Source of the DNA: Halorubrum laminariae
GTDB lineage: Archaea; Halobacteriota; Halobacteria; Halobacteriales; Haloferacaceae
Direction: 5' to 3'
NCBI RefSeq assembly: GCF_024494655.1
Contig: NZ_JANHDL010000003.1
Span: 1 to 64,000, forward strand
DNA length: 64,000 nt
A model generated the notes under the pieces. That model was not told the DNA's origin, searched no databases, and saw only the letters and a program-made list of their open reading frames with translations. A program made the position numbers and the translations under genes. Positions 8,186-17,173 of the stretch are shown here, in pieces (positions within the stretch are counted from its first letter, which is position 1; every line of letters begins with the position of its first letter).

Positions 8186-9436
8186 ATGATCGACCGAGAC
8201 GCACCGCCCCCGGCGGTCGCGGTCGTCGGCGGCGGCGCGGTCGGCGTCACCGCCGCGGCCGACCTCGCCGCCCGCGGCGCGGACGTGACGCTCTACGAGC
8301 GCGACGACCTCGGGAGCGGGAGTTCCGGCCGCGCCGCCGGAGTGCTGTACGACGCCTACGCCGAGGATGTCGACGCCGCGATCGCCGCGCGGTCGATGGA
8401 GCGATTTCGAGCGTTCGACCGGTCGCTCCCCGGATTCGCGTTCACGCCGTGTCCGTACGTTCTCGCGGTCCGCGAGGGCGACGAGGACGCCGACGCCGTC
8501 CCCGCGATGATCGATCGGATGCGCACACACGGGCGGGCGGTGACGCTCGTCGACCCCGCGACGCTCGCCGACCGCTTCCCGATCGCCGCGGACGACCTCG
8601 CGGTCGCGGCAGTTGCTACGAACGCCGGCCGGTGTGACCCCGCGAGCTACGTCGCCGCCATGGCCGACCGGGCCCGCAGCGAGGGCGTCGCGATCGAGAC
8701 CGAGACTCCGGTGAGGCTGTCTCGCGACGATGATCAGCTGACGGTGTCTCGCGACGACGGTCGGCCGACGGTCCGGACGCGCTCCGCGGGCGACTCCGTG
8801 GACGCGTCGGATCGCGGCCGCAACGACTTCGATTCGGTCGTCGTCGCCGCCGGCGCGCACACCGCGGCCCTGTTCGACAGCGTCGGCGTCGACGTGCCGG
8901 TGATCCCCTACCGCGTGCAGGCGCTCGTGGCGGCCGTCTCCTACGACGGACCCATGGTCTACGACGCGACTGCCGGCGTCTACTTCCGTCCGCATCCGGC
9001 GGGACTCCTCGCCGGGGACGGCACCGAACCGCTCGCGGCCGACCCGGATGGCTACGATCGTGAGGCCGACGACTGGTTCGTCGAATCGGTCACGGCGACG
9101 CTTCGCGAACGGCTCGCCGACGCCGCGACCGATGAGGACGGGCCGCCGGTGAATCGCGCGTGGGCCGGACTCTGTACGGCGACGCCGGATGGCGATCCGC
9201 TCGTCGGTCCGATCGCCGACATCGACGGTGCGTTCGTCGCCGCCGGCTGGCAGGGACACGGGTTCATGCGCGCACCGGCCGTGGGTGAGCACGTCGCGGA
9301 GGGCGTGTTGGCGTCGCTCTCGGACGACGGACCGGACGAGCCGTGGATCGACGCTTTCGATCCCGATCGGTTCGAGGGCGACGAGACGTTCGACGTACGG
9401 GACGGAATCGCCGTGGAACGGCGAGACGAGGGATAG
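8186..9436 (+). CDS. FAD-dependent oxidoreductase of the D-amino-acid oxidase family
   Basis: The 416-residue flavoenzyme has an N-terminal Rossmann motif, VAVVGGGAVGVTAAADLA, an acidic residue ending the second strand, and a C-terminal block WAGLCTATPDGDPLVGP...GWQGHGFMRAP typical of the DAO/glycine-oxidase fold. A polar insertion near residues 180-220 (RDDDQ, RDDGR) looks like a loop expansion. The substrate is probably an amino acid or amine but cannot be read from sequence. No partner genes are adjacent. Confidence 0.85.
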   Translation: MIDRDAPPPAVAVVGGGAVGVTAAADLAARGADVTLYERDDLGSGSSGRAAGVLYDAYAEDVDAAIAARSMERFRAFDRSLPGFAFTPCPYVLAVREGDEDADAVPAMIDRMRTHGRAVTLVDPATLADRFPIAADDLAVAAVATNAGRCDPASYVAAMADRARSEGVAIETETPVRLSRDDDQLTVSRDDGRPTVRTRSAGDSVDASDRGRNDFDSVVVAAGAHTAALFDSVGVDVPVIPYRVQALVAAVSYDGPMVYDATAGVYFRPHPAGLLAGDGTEPLAADPDGYDREADDWFVESVTATLRERLADAATDEDGPPVNRAWAGLCTATPDGDPLVGPIADIDGAFVAAGWQGHGFMRAPAVGEHVAEGVLASLSDDGPDEPWIDAFDPDRFEGDETFDVRDGIAVERRDEG

Positions 9437-9465
9437 CTAGGGACGGGCAGTCGGGGACCGGTCAA

Positions 9466-9909
9466 CTAGGCGCTGTCCGTCGGCTCATCGTCGGTCGCGT
9501 CCTCCTCGACGACGGTCACGTCGCTCGCCGCGTCGGACTTCGGAATCTCGACGTGGAGCGTCCCGTTTCGCGCGAGCGTCGCGTTCGCTCCCTGCGGCGT
9601 CACGTTCGCGTCGGCGGGGAGCTCCACGCTTCCCGACAGCGAGACGCCGCGTCCGGGGAACACCAGTTCGTAACCGTCGTAGAAGTCGCGGAAGCGGTCG
9701 AGCGTGACCTCGACGGTGTGATCGAGGAAGGTGACGTTCAGGTCCTCTCCGCGCACGCCCGGCGCGTCGAAGACGACGAGGTAGGCGTCGTCGCTCTCGA
9801 GGAGGTCGTACGAGAGCGGACGGCGCTCCTGCATCTTGCTCCACCCCCGCCCGACGCGTTCGAGGACCTCGCGAAACGCGGACCGTCCGGCCTCGACGAG
9901 TCCGCTCAC
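9466..9909 (-). CDS. Hsp20/alpha-crystallin family small heat-shock protein
   Basis: The 147-residue protein has an alpha-crystallin-like beta-sandwich (about residues 38-125), with YLVVFDAPGV for the first strands and GTLHVEIPK for the last. A short acidic tail follows. Hsp20 proteins hold unfolded proteins without ATP. The GTG start lies 3 nt after the stop of a small zinc-ribbon gene, so the two are probably co-transcribed from the promoter at 10095-10102. Confidence 0.85.
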   Translation of the reverse strand: MSGLVEAGRSAFREVLERVGRGWSKMQERRPLSYDLLESDDAYLVVFDAPGVRGEDLNVTFLDHTVEVTLDRFRDFYDGYELVFPGRGVSLSGSVELPADANVTPQGANATLARNGTLHVEIPKSDAASDVTVVEEDATDDEPTDSA

Positions 9910-9912
9910 GGG

Positions 9913-10068
9913 TTACACCTCGATTTCCGCGAGGTCGCTCCCACCGCAGTACGGACACGAGAGATCCGTGACCGAGTGGTCGTCGGGAACGTCGTAGGTG
10001 TAGTGGTTCTCGAACATGTCGAGCTCGCAGTCGTCCGACTCACATTTGACCTCCATGGTCGATGGCAT
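9913..10068 (-). CDS. 51-residue zinc-ribbon protein
   Basis: This gene was found by reading the minus strand; it encodes MPSTMEVKCESDDC at the N-terminus and ends CPYCGGSDLAEIEV. Two Cys pairs, C9/C14 and C38/C41, make a likely zinc site. The residues between them (NHYTYDVPDDHS) are aromatic and acidic. Similar micro-proteins are widespread in haloarchaea and their roles are mostly unknown. A TATA-like box about 30 nt upstream supports the start at 10068, although an in-frame ATG at 10056 is possible. Confidence 0.8.
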   Translation of the reverse strand: MPSTMEVKCESDDCELDMFENHYTYDVPDDHSVTDLSCPYCGGSDLAEIEV

Positions 10069-10094
10069 ATACTCACCCGTTGGACCGGCGGCGG

Positions 10095-10102
10095 CTTAAA
10101 CG
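10095..10102 (-). promoter_or_regulatory. TATA-like box for the zinc-ribbon/hsp20 operon
   Basis: On the minus strand CGTTTAAG is centred about 30 nt upstream of the start at 10068. Confidence 0.5.
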
Positions 10103-10215
10103 ACGTGGCGACGGAAGTCGTCCCGTCCACGGAGCATCCGGCGGAACCGATCGTCGGGACCACGGCGATCTCGGAGCACGCGACCGTCGGAGCACACGCC
10201 CGCCGGGCCCGCGGT

Positions 10216-11784
10216 TCAGTCCCACTCGACGCCGGTCACCGCGATCCGAGCACCACCGTCCGTCCCCGCTGTGGCCTCGACGTTCCAGCCGTGCGCCTCG
10301 GCTATCTGCGCCACGATCGGGAGCCCGAACCCCGTGCCGTCCTCCTCCGTCGAGAACCCCATCTCGAACACATCCTCGCGGTGCTCCTCCGGAATTCCCG
10401 GCCCGTTGTCTTCGACGTAGAACCGCTTCTGGCTGTCGCCGCCCTCGGTGGGTCCGCGATCGCCACCGATCTCCCCGACGGTCACCGTCACGTCGTCGCC
10501 GGCGTGTTCGACGGCGTTGCGCGCGAGGTTCTCGACGAGCTGCGCCAGCCGGCTCGGGTCCGCCTCGACGGTCCGGTCGATCTCGACCGCAAGCGTCGCG
10601 TCGCCGGTGGCGACGTTTCGCCACGCTCGTCGCACGACGGCCGACAGCGACACGGGCTCCGTCTCCGTTATCCGCTCGCCGCTCCGTGCGAGCTCTAGGA
10701 GATCGTCGATGAGAGACTCCATATGCTCGTGGGCGGCGGCGGCGCGGTCGAGGTGATTGCTTTCGACCTCTTCGCGGGCGAGTTCGACGCGACCGGACGC
10801 CACGTTCAGCGGGTTTCGGAGGTCGTGAGAGACGATGCTGGTGAATCGTTCGAGCTCTCTGTTCCGCCGTTCCAGCTCCTCCTCGTAGCGCTTTCGCTCG
10901 GTGATGTCGAAGATGAACCCCTCGAGCACCGGCTCGTCGCCGTCTTCCGGCGTGACGAGCTGTCCTCGCTCCCACATCCACTTGATCGAACCGTCCTTCG
11001 TGTGAATCCGGTACGTGACTTCGAACTCGCTGTCCGAGTCCATCGCCTCCTGTACGACCTCCCATGTCCGCTCGGCGTCGTCGGGGAGGAGAACGTCGTC
11101 GCCCCAGACGACCTCGTCGCTCTCGAGTTCCGCCGTGGTGTAGCCGGTGACAGACTCGCTGTCGCCTTTCACGATCTCCATCGGCCACTCCGGCTCGTTC
11201 CGACAGCGGTAGACGAACCCCGGGAGGTTACTGACGAGCGTCTCCAGCCGCCGGGCGTGGTCGGCGTGGCGATTCGCCGTGTCCGCGGTCTCACCGTCTT
11301 GACCGGCTCGTTCGACCGCTGACCGAATCGCCGCCGCGAGCGCGTCGTCGCCGCTGTCGGTACCGTCTACGCCGTCGCCACCGTTGTCGTCTGTTCCATC
11401 ACCAACGTCATCGGCGTCAGCGTCGCTCTCATCGCTCTCACCGGGAGGATCCCGCGGCACGTAGTCGGTGACGCCGGCAGCGATCGCCTCGCTGGCGACC
11501 GCCTCGGATCCGTCGGCCGTGTAGAGCACGAACGGCACGTCCGAAACGATCTCGCGCACGCGCCGGAGGAACTCGATCCCGTCCCACTCGGGCGGGCGGT
11601 GGTCGGAGACGACACAGTCGACCGACGCCGAACGGATTCGTTTGAGCCCTGCTGAGGTCGTCGTCACGGTCTCGACGCGCACGTCGCAGCCTCGATCTTC
11701 GAGGGCGCTCACGCCGTGCTCGACGACCGCCGGGTCGCCGCCCGCTGCGAGGACGCCAAGTGCGTCGGCGACGGCGTCGGACAT
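10216..11784 (-). CDS. Hybrid receiver-PAS-histidine kinase
   Basis: The 522-residue cytosolic sensor starts with a receiver-like domain (residues 1-110, acceptor Asp in VVSDHRPPEWDG). An acidic linker of Asp and Gly follows (about 112-145), then a PAS/PAC domain ending in EGFIFDITERK. Next comes the HisKA box SHDLRNPL with the phosphorylated His, and an HATPase_c domain with N-box NLARNAVEHA and G-boxes DNGPGIP and GTGFGLPI. There are no membrane segments. This is a common haloarchaeal architecture and may sense redox or a small ligand through PAS. No cognate regulator is adjacent. Confidence 0.92.
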   Translation of the reverse strand: MSDAVADALGVLAAGGDPAVVEHGVSALEDRGCDVRVETVTTTSAGLKRIRSASVDCVVSDHRPPEWDGIEFLRRVREIVSDVPFVLYTADGSEAVASEAIAAGVTDYVPRDPPGESDESDADADDVGDGTDDNGGDGVDGTDSGDDALAAAIRSAVERAGQDGETADTANRHADHARRLETLVSNLPGFVYRCRNEPEWPMEIVKGDSESVTGYTTAELESDEVVWGDDVLLPDDAERTWEVVQEAMDSDSEFEVTYRIHTKDGSIKWMWERGQLVTPEDGDEPVLEGFIFDITERKRYEEELERRNRELERFTSIVSHDLRNPLNVASGRVELAREEVESNHLDRAAAAHEHMESLIDDLLELARSGERITETEPVSLSAVVRRAWRNVATGDATLAVEIDRTVEADPSRLAQLVENLARNAVEHAGDDVTVTVGEIGGDRGPTEGGDSQKRFYVEDNGPGIPEEHREDVFEMGFSTEEDGTGFGLPIVAQIAEAHGWNVEATAGTDGGARIAVTGVEWD

Positions 11785-11807
11785 AACCGACTATTCTCCA
11801 TAGGTGT

Positions 11808-11816
11808 GATAATAGT
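11808..11816 (-). promoter_or_regulatory. TATA-like box for the histidine kinase
   Basis: On the minus strand ACTATTATC is centred 28 nt upstream of the ATG at 11784. Confidence 0.5.
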
Positions 11817-12041
11817 TAGGGGTTCAGCACGCTTCACAGTCGAACCGGAACCGCGCGCTCCGCAAGCGCGACGAGGATGCCGTCACCGCCCGCGACGTAC
11901 GCATATGCCCCGACCGATCCAGTGTGAAATTGGCGTCCACACCGCTGACGGTCCCTCCACAACTCAGCAGCTCGATCGCTTCGCTCTCGGCGGTGTCTCG
12001 ATACCGTCTCTCAACAGCGGACGACATCGAGATGCCGAACC

Positions 12042-12051
12042 AATATTATAT
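12042..12051 (+). promoter_or_regulatory. TATA box for the TauE-type permease
   Basis: AATATTATAT is centred 26 nt before the ATG at 12072. The rest of 11785-12071 is relatively A/T-rich and holds no gene I can support; a 67-codon minus-strand frame at 11824-12027 is doubtful. Confidence 0.6.
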
Positions 12052-12071
12052 CTCCTCAAAAGTGGGAACGT

Positions 12072-12854
12072 ATGGGTGGTCTCGTGGGCGGATTCCCACT
12101 TCTCACACTTCTGGTAGGTATCGCATTTCTCTCCGGAGTCGGTATTACGACACTCGGGCCCGGTGGAATCTTTGTGACTATCGCGTTGTACTCGCTGACA
12201 TCGATCCCGTCAAGTACGGTCGCCGGAACGGCTCACGCGACGTTCATCGCGACCGGGGTCGTCGGAAGCGTTGCGTACGCTCACTCTGGAGAGATTCAGA
12301 CGGGTCAGGGTCGATTGATAGCGACGATACTTAGCCTCTCGAGTGCCATCGGGGCTCCGCTCGGGGCGTATCTCAACGCCTTTCTGCCAAGAACGACCTT
12401 CGGCGTTTTGCTGGGTGTCGTCGCGATGGCGACCGGTGGTACTATCATCTATCGTGAGCGGCGTCGACTCAGTCCGGTGTACCAACTGGACGCGGCAGAT
12501 CGCCGGGATCAGATCCTTCTCGGAGGGATCGGACTCGTTCTCGGAGCCGTCAGCGGGGCATTGGGTGTGGGTGGTCCTGTGCTCGCGGTTCCGGTGCTGA
12601 TTCTGATCGGCGTTCCCATGTTGCTGGCGATCGCTGTCGCCCAACTCCAGTCGATCTTCATCGCAGCGTTTGCAACGACGGGATACGTTCTCCAAGGCGA
12701 TGTCTCACTCCCACTTGCAGCGACAATCGGGATTCCACTACTCGCGGGCACCGTCGTCGGCTGGAAAGTCGCTCACGTGGTCAATCCGGACAACTTAACG
12801 ATCGCGTTGGGCGTCGTTCTCATTGCTGTCGGTCCGGCTCTCGCATTCCACTGA
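12072..12854 (+). CDS. Sulfite exporter TauE/SafE family permease
   Basis: The 260-residue protein has about eight membrane helices in two homologous halves. The first begins GVGITTLGPGG and the second GAVSGALGVGGPVLAVP, the paired glycine-rich motifs of the TauE/SafE (DUF81) family. Members move sulfite, sulfonates or other anions out of the cell. Third codon positions contain many more A and T than in the neighbouring genes, and the upstream region is also A/T-rich, suggesting recent transfer. It is monocistronic. Confidence 0.88.
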   Translation: MGGLVGGFPLLTLLVGIAFLSGVGITTLGPGGIFVTIALYSLTSIPSSTVAGTAHATFIATGVVGSVAYAHSGEIQTGQGRLIATILSLSSAIGAPLGAYLNAFLPRTTFGVLLGVVAMATGGTIIYRERRRLSPVYQLDAADRRDQILLGGIGLVLGAVSGALGVGGPVLAVPVLILIGVPMLLAIAVAQLQSIFIAAFATTGYVLQGDVSLPLAATIGIPLLAGTVVGWKVAHVVNPDNLTIALGVVLIAVGPALAFH

Positions 12855-12969
12855 CAGCTCGATGAACACGATCGCCCGTTCTCCCCGCTCGCCCTGACCG
12901 ATCGGGCCAGAGTTCGCGCGTTTCTCTTCCGCACGCTTTTCCCGTCTCGGCCGACTACGGTGGGGTAAC

Positions 12970-14862
12970 ATGACCGATCCGTCCGCGGCCGGCCGCGGCT
13001 CTCTCCCGCCCGCTCCGGCCGACCTCTCCGTCACCATCGTCGACGGCTACGTCGACGAGCCGGCGCACTTCGGGGTGCCGCCGTACATTTCGACGTACCC
13101 GCGGTACACGGCCGGCGCGCTCGTCGACGCCGGTGTCCCCGAGTCGCAGATCACCTATCACACCATCGACGAACTCCGCGACGACCGCGGCAAGCGCGCC
13201 GGCGTGGCCGACGCCGACCTCTTCGTCTATGTCGGCGGGATGACGGTGCCGGGCAACTACGTCGGCGGGACGCCCGCCGAACCCGACGAAGTGCGAGAGT
13301 TGGGGTGGACCGCCGACGGCGTCACGCTGCTCGGCGGGCCCGTGCGGTTCGGCGTCGGCGAGGAGAACGCGGGCGCGACCGAGACCGAGCGCGACGACCT
13401 CGACTACGACTTCGTCGCGATGGGCGACGTGGAGGCGGCCGCGTTCGACCTCGTCCGCGAGGGGTTAGAGGGGTACGGCAACCGGATGCGGAGCAACGAG
13501 GAGGTCGACCGCTGGGCCCGCAAGGGGGCGTTCGTCGTCGAGCAGCACCCGAACCACCCCGACTACCTCATCTGCGAGATGGAGACCTCCCGTGGCTGCG
13601 CGTACCGGTGTTCGTTCTGCACGGAGCCGCTGTACGGGAGTCCGGCGTTCCGCGAGGCGCGGTCGGTCGTCGCCGAGGTCGACGCGCTCTCCGACCGCGG
13701 CGTGCGCCACTTTAGGCTCGGTCGGCAGGCCGACATCCTCGCGTTCGGCGGCGACGGCGAGGCCCCGAACCCCGACGCGCTCCGCGAGCTGTACGGCGGG
13801 ATTCGTGAGGTCGCGCCCGATCTCCGGACGCTCCACCTCGACAACATGAACCCGGTGACGATCACGGAGTACCCCGAGGCGTCCCGCGAGGCGATCCGTG
13901 TCATCGCCCGTCACAACACGCCGGGCGACACGGCGGCGTTCGGGCTCGAATCCGCCGATCCTGTTGTCCAAGAGCAGAACAACCTGCTCGTCACCGCCGA
14001 CGAGTGTCTTGAGGCGGTCCGCGTCGTCAACGAGGAGGGCGGCTGGCGGCCGGGTGACCCGCCAGCCGGCGAGCCCGGGGGCGTCCCGGGACCGGACACC
14101 AACCGTCGGTACGGCCCCTCCACCGGGCCGGACGCGAGCCCTCGACTACCGAAGCTGCTCCCCGGGATCAACCTCGTCCACGGGCTCGCGGGCGAACGGC
14201 CCGAGACGTACGAGCACAACAAGCGGTTCCTCCAGCGCGTCTACGATGAGGGGCTGATGCTCCGGCGGATCAACGTCCGACAGGTGATGGCGTTCGCGGG
14301 CACCGAGATGGCCGAGACGGGAGCCGAGATTGCACAGGAACACAAAGACCAGTTCCAGTCGTACAAGCGGGAGGTCCGCGAGACGATCGACAACCCGATG
14401 CTCGACCGGGTCGTCCCGCCGGGAACGATCCTCCCCGACGTTCACTTGGAATACCATCAGGATGGGAAGACGTTCGGCCGCCAGATCGGCACGTACGCGC
14501 TGCTCGTCGCCGTCCCGGGCGAGCGCGATCTGGGAACCGCGATCGACGTGGCGATCACGGACCACGGCTACCGGTCAGTCACGGGCGTCCCGTACCCGAT
14601 CGATATCAACGCCGCGTCGATGGACGAACTGACCGCGATACCGGGTATAAATCGAAGCAAAGCGGGGGACATCGTCGTCGGCCGGCCGTACGCCTCGATC
14701 GACGAGGTCGACTCCGGGGTCGCGGATCTCTCGCAGTTCGCCGTCGTCGACGACGTCGACGTCCCGATCCCCGGTCGCGAGCGATCGGGGGTCGGTCCCG
14801 GTCCGGCTGCGCGGTCGCTGCTCGACCGGCGTGACTCATCGTCGGCCGGGCGCGGCGACTGA
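12970..14862 (+). CDS. Radical SAM protein with C-terminal helix-hairpin-helix
   Basis: The 630-residue protein has an N-terminal B12-binding-like Rossmann region (about 20-170). A radical SAM core follows, with the 4Fe-4S motif C-x3-C-x2-C in SRGCAYRCSFC. At the C-terminus a helix-hairpin-helix sits in the segment NAASMDELTAIPGINRSKAG, a DNA- or RNA-binding fold also found in ComEA. An insertion rich in Pro and Gly lies near residues 365-395. The family is archaeal and uncharacterised; a methylthiotransferase-like or nucleic-acid-modifying role is inference. It is followed after 4 nt by an MBL hydrolase gene, so they are probably one transcript. Confidence 0.85.
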   Translation: MTDPSAAGRGSLPPAPADLSVTIVDGYVDEPAHFGVPPYISTYPRYTAGALVDAGVPESQITYHTIDELRDDRGKRAGVADADLFVYVGGMTVPGNYVGGTPAEPDEVRELGWTADGVTLLGGPVRFGVGEENAGATETERDDLDYDFVAMGDVEAAAFDLVREGLEGYGNRMRSNEEVDRWARKGAFVVEQHPNHPDYLICEMETSRGCAYRCSFCTEPLYGSPAFREARSVVAEVDALSDRGVRHFRLGRQADILAFGGDGEAPNPDALRELYGGIREVAPDLRTLHLDNMNPVTITEYPEASREAIRVIARHNTPGDTAAFGLESADPVVQEQNNLLVTADECLEAVRVVNEEGGWRPGDPPAGEPGGVPGPDTNRRYGPSTGPDASPRLPKLLPGINLVHGLAGERPETYEHNKRFLQRVYDEGLMLRRINVRQVMAFAGTEMAETGAEIAQEHKDQFQSYKREVRETIDNPMLDRVVPPGTILPDVHLEYHQDGKTFGRQIGTYALLVAVPGERDLGTAIDVAITDHGYRSVTGVPYPIDINAASMDELTAIPGINRSKAGDIVVGRPYASIDEVDSGVADLSQFAVVDDVDVPIPGRERSGVGPGPAARSLLDRRDSSSAGRGD

Positions 14863-14866
14863 GACG

Positions 14867-15823
14867 ATGACGGAGCAGGCGTCGTCGCCCGCCGTCACTC
14901 GCGTCGAGATTCAGGTCGACACTCGCGCGCCCGGCGGGACCACGAACGCGTACCTCGTCGACGGCCTCCTCGTCGATCCCGCGGCCCGTACGGACGCGTT
15001 GGACGCGGCTGTCGGGATCGGCGACGCGGCCGACAAGAATGCAGCCGATAGCGACGCGGACGATCACGACGCAGCATCACCCCACTCGATCGAGACCATC
15101 GCAGTCACTCACGCCCACCCGGACCACGTCGGCGCAGTCTCCGAATACGCCGACCTGACGGACGCGACCGTCGTCGCACACGCGAATTTCTGCGACCGGT
15201 TCGCGGACGCCACGGAGATCGAGCCGGACGAGATCGTTTGTGACGGCGACCAGATCGGCGACAGCGCCGTCGTCGCGGTCGAGACCCCCGGGCACGCCGC
15301 CGACCATCTCGCGTTCGCGGTCGGCGGCGGAGGCGACGAATCCGGTGACCGGGGCGAGGGTAACGCTGACGGCAGAACCGCCGACAGCGCCGCTGACGGA
15401 ACCGCTGACGGAGCTACAGACGGTCACGAACTGATCTGCGGCGACCTCGCTGTCGCCGACGGGAGCGTCGTGGTGGGTGCGCCCGATGGAGACCTCGACG
15501 CCTACCTCGCGAGCCTACAACGCGTCCGCGACGCCGGGTACGAGCGGATCCACCCCGGTCACGGACCGCCGATCGACGATCCGGCGGCGACCTGCCAGCG
15601 CCTGATCGATCACCGGCTGGCCCGGGAACGGTCGGTTCTCGACGCGATCGAGCGGGGCGCGAGCGATGTCGACGCCGTCCTCGACGCAGCCTACGAGAAG
15701 GATCTCTCGGGCGTCGAGGACCTCGCCAGAGCGACCGTCGTCGCGCACCTCCGGAAGCTCCTCGCGGAGGGGCGGATCGGATCGGCGTGGACGGAGCGGC
15801 TCGACTGCGGGTGCGAGCACTGA
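14867..15823 (+). CDS. MBL-fold metallo-hydrolase, LACTB2-like
   Basis: The 318-residue protein carries the metallo-beta-lactamase motif HAHPDH (THAHPDHVGAV), a later His in ETPGHAADHLAF, and a third metal site in HPGHGPPIDDP. A C-terminal winged-helix-like region (residues about 250-310) matches the LACTB2-type nuclease/hydrolase subfamily. Two acidic low-complexity insertions (around residues 45-70 and 155-190) are haloarchaeal expansions. It starts 4 nt after the radical SAM gene, suggesting joint function. Confidence 0.88.
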   Translation: MTEQASSPAVTRVEIQVDTRAPGGTTNAYLVDGLLVDPAARTDALDAAVGIGDAADKNAADSDADDHDAASPHSIETIAVTHAHPDHVGAVSEYADLTDATVVAHANFCDRFADATEIEPDEIVCDGDQIGDSAVVAVETPGHAADHLAFAVGGGGDESGDRGEGNADGRTADSAADGTADGATDGHELICGDLAVADGSVVVGAPDGDLDAYLASLQRVRDAGYERIHPGHGPPIDDPAATCQRLIDHRLARERSVLDAIERGASDVDAVLDAAYEKDLSGVEDLARATVVAHLRKLLAEGRIGSAWTERLDCGCEH

Positions 15824-15854
15824 GACGTGAATCCGCCGGAGTCGGAGGCGCGGC

Positions 15855-16484
15855 CTACTGCTGGGCTTCGAGTTCGCTTGCGACCGCCGACAGCGGGGTC
15901 TCCGTCACGTCGACGAAGCGACCGCCGATGTCGACGATTCCTCCGTCGGTCTCGGAGGTGTCACCGACGTGGACCAACGTTTCGGGCGCGACGCCGAGCG
16001 CGTCGGCGGTGGCTTCGAACGCCTTCGGATGCGGTTTTCGCCACCCGCAGCCGGCGCTCGTCGTGACCGCGTCGAACTCACCGCGGAGCCCGGCGCGGAT
16101 CAGCGTCTTCGGGACTAACTCGGGGACGGCGCAGTTCGAGAGCAGGCCGACCGGGGCCTGGTCGCTCACGTCGCGGACCGCCGCCAGCGCGCCGTCGCGC
16201 CGTGTCACGTCCGGGTCGAACGCCGCGACCACGGCGTGCCTGACGACGTTCCCGGACGCGTCGACTCCGCGCGATTCGAGCGCGTGCGCGGCGTGCGCCG
16301 GCAGCGGGACCTCGGCACCGGCCGGTGCGTCCACATGCCGTTCGCCGTACGCGACGTGCCAGTCGTCGGGCACGTCCACGCCGCGGGACTCTAGCTCGCG
16401 CGCGACGACCTCTGCCGGGTCGGACGGGTACGCGACGTCGACAAGCGTCCCGAACAGATCGAAGGTGACTGCCACGATGCGCAC
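15855..16484 (-). CDS. HAD superfamily hydrolase, haloacid-dehalogenase-like
   Basis: The 209-residue protein has motif I VTFDLFGTLVD with the nucleophile Asp. The second Asp used as general acid in phosphatases is replaced by Phe, as in dehalogenase-type members. Motif II is LLSNC, motif III the Lys in GWRKPHPKAF, and motif IV VGDTSETD. A helical cap lies at about residues 20-85. It may be a phosphatase-like or a dehalogenase-like enzyme; the substrate is unknown. It starts at GTG 16484. Confidence 0.88.
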   Translation of the reverse strand: MRIVAVTFDLFGTLVDVAYPSDPAEVVARELESRGVDVPDDWHVAYGERHVDAPAGAEVPLPAHAAHALESRGVDASGNVVRHAVVAAFDPDVTRRDGALAAVRDVSDQAPVGLLSNCAVPELVPKTLIRAGLRGEFDAVTTSAGCGWRKPHPKAFEATADALGVAPETLVHVGDTSETDGGIVDIGGRFVDVTETPLSAVASELEAQQ

Positions 16485-16533
16485 TATAGGGCGAAACCAG
16501 GATTGAACCTATCGGTTGTTGCGACCCGCTCGC

Positions 16534-17022
16534 TTACCAGCCCATCGCCGTGGCGACGTGGATCGCATAGAACCGATACAGACCGGTGACCCACGCGCAG
16601 AGCCACAAGAGCATGAATCCGGCCACGCCGACGCGGAGCCGCGAGCGCCAGTGACCCATGTCTTCGTGGATCTCGTCGATGTCGCGGTCGGGATTCTCGT
16701 AGGCGTCGGCGTTCCGCTTCGCCTGGAGGATGCGGACGATTCCGGTGAGCGCGAACGCGAGCAGCGCGTACGCCTGCAGTCCGAGGAACGCGTGGATCAC
16801 GGCCAATCCCGTCAGCCGCCGGAAGAGCCGGGGGATCATCCATCCGACGACCGGGACGGTGGTCAGAGCCAGTCCGGCACCGATGTGCCACAGATGGTGC
16901 GTGAGGACGTTCCACGTCACGGTCTCGGCGTCGATCATGATCCACGCCCCGTAGAGGAGAAACGGGAGACTGGCCGTCACGGACAGCCCCGCAGCCGCCG
17001 CGACGACCGAAGAATCTACCAT
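16534..17022 (-). CDS. Membrane protein associated with the bc cluster
   Basis: The 162-residue protein has four hydrophobic helices, around residues 7-28, 40-62, 70-92 and 131-155. His residues in LTHHLWHIG and in VIHAF lie within or beside the second and third helices. It is divergent from the next gene and, as far as I recall, is one of the consecutive uncharacterised families (DUF7313-DUF7321) that flank haloarchaeal cytochrome bc genes. The His pairs could bind haem, but that is inference. Confidence 0.75.
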   Translation of the reverse strand: MVDSSVVAAAAGLSVTASLPFLLYGAWIMIDAETVTWNVLTHHLWHIGAGLALTTVPVVGWMIPRLFRRLTGLAVIHAFLGLQAYALLAFALTGIVRILQAKRNADAYENPDRDIDEIHEDMGHWRSRLRVGVAGFMLLWLCAWVTGLYRFYAIHVATAMGW

Positions 17023-17173
17023 CGGCGACCGGTACGGTCCCCGGCGCGTAAAACTCCTCGATCGGTCGGCGAACTCGGCGAACTCGGCGAGTTTGCCGCG
17101 ATCGGCCGCGACGTTCCCTAACGCTCGGTTGCAGACGAAAACAGTTAGCGTCCGGAGCCCGTACTCCGGGACG

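Noticed and set aside
11824-12027. 67-codon minus-strand frame between the histidine kinase and TauE genes
   Set aside because: It has no promoter of its own, no recognised domain and overlaps divergent promoter regions. It could be real but is not supported.
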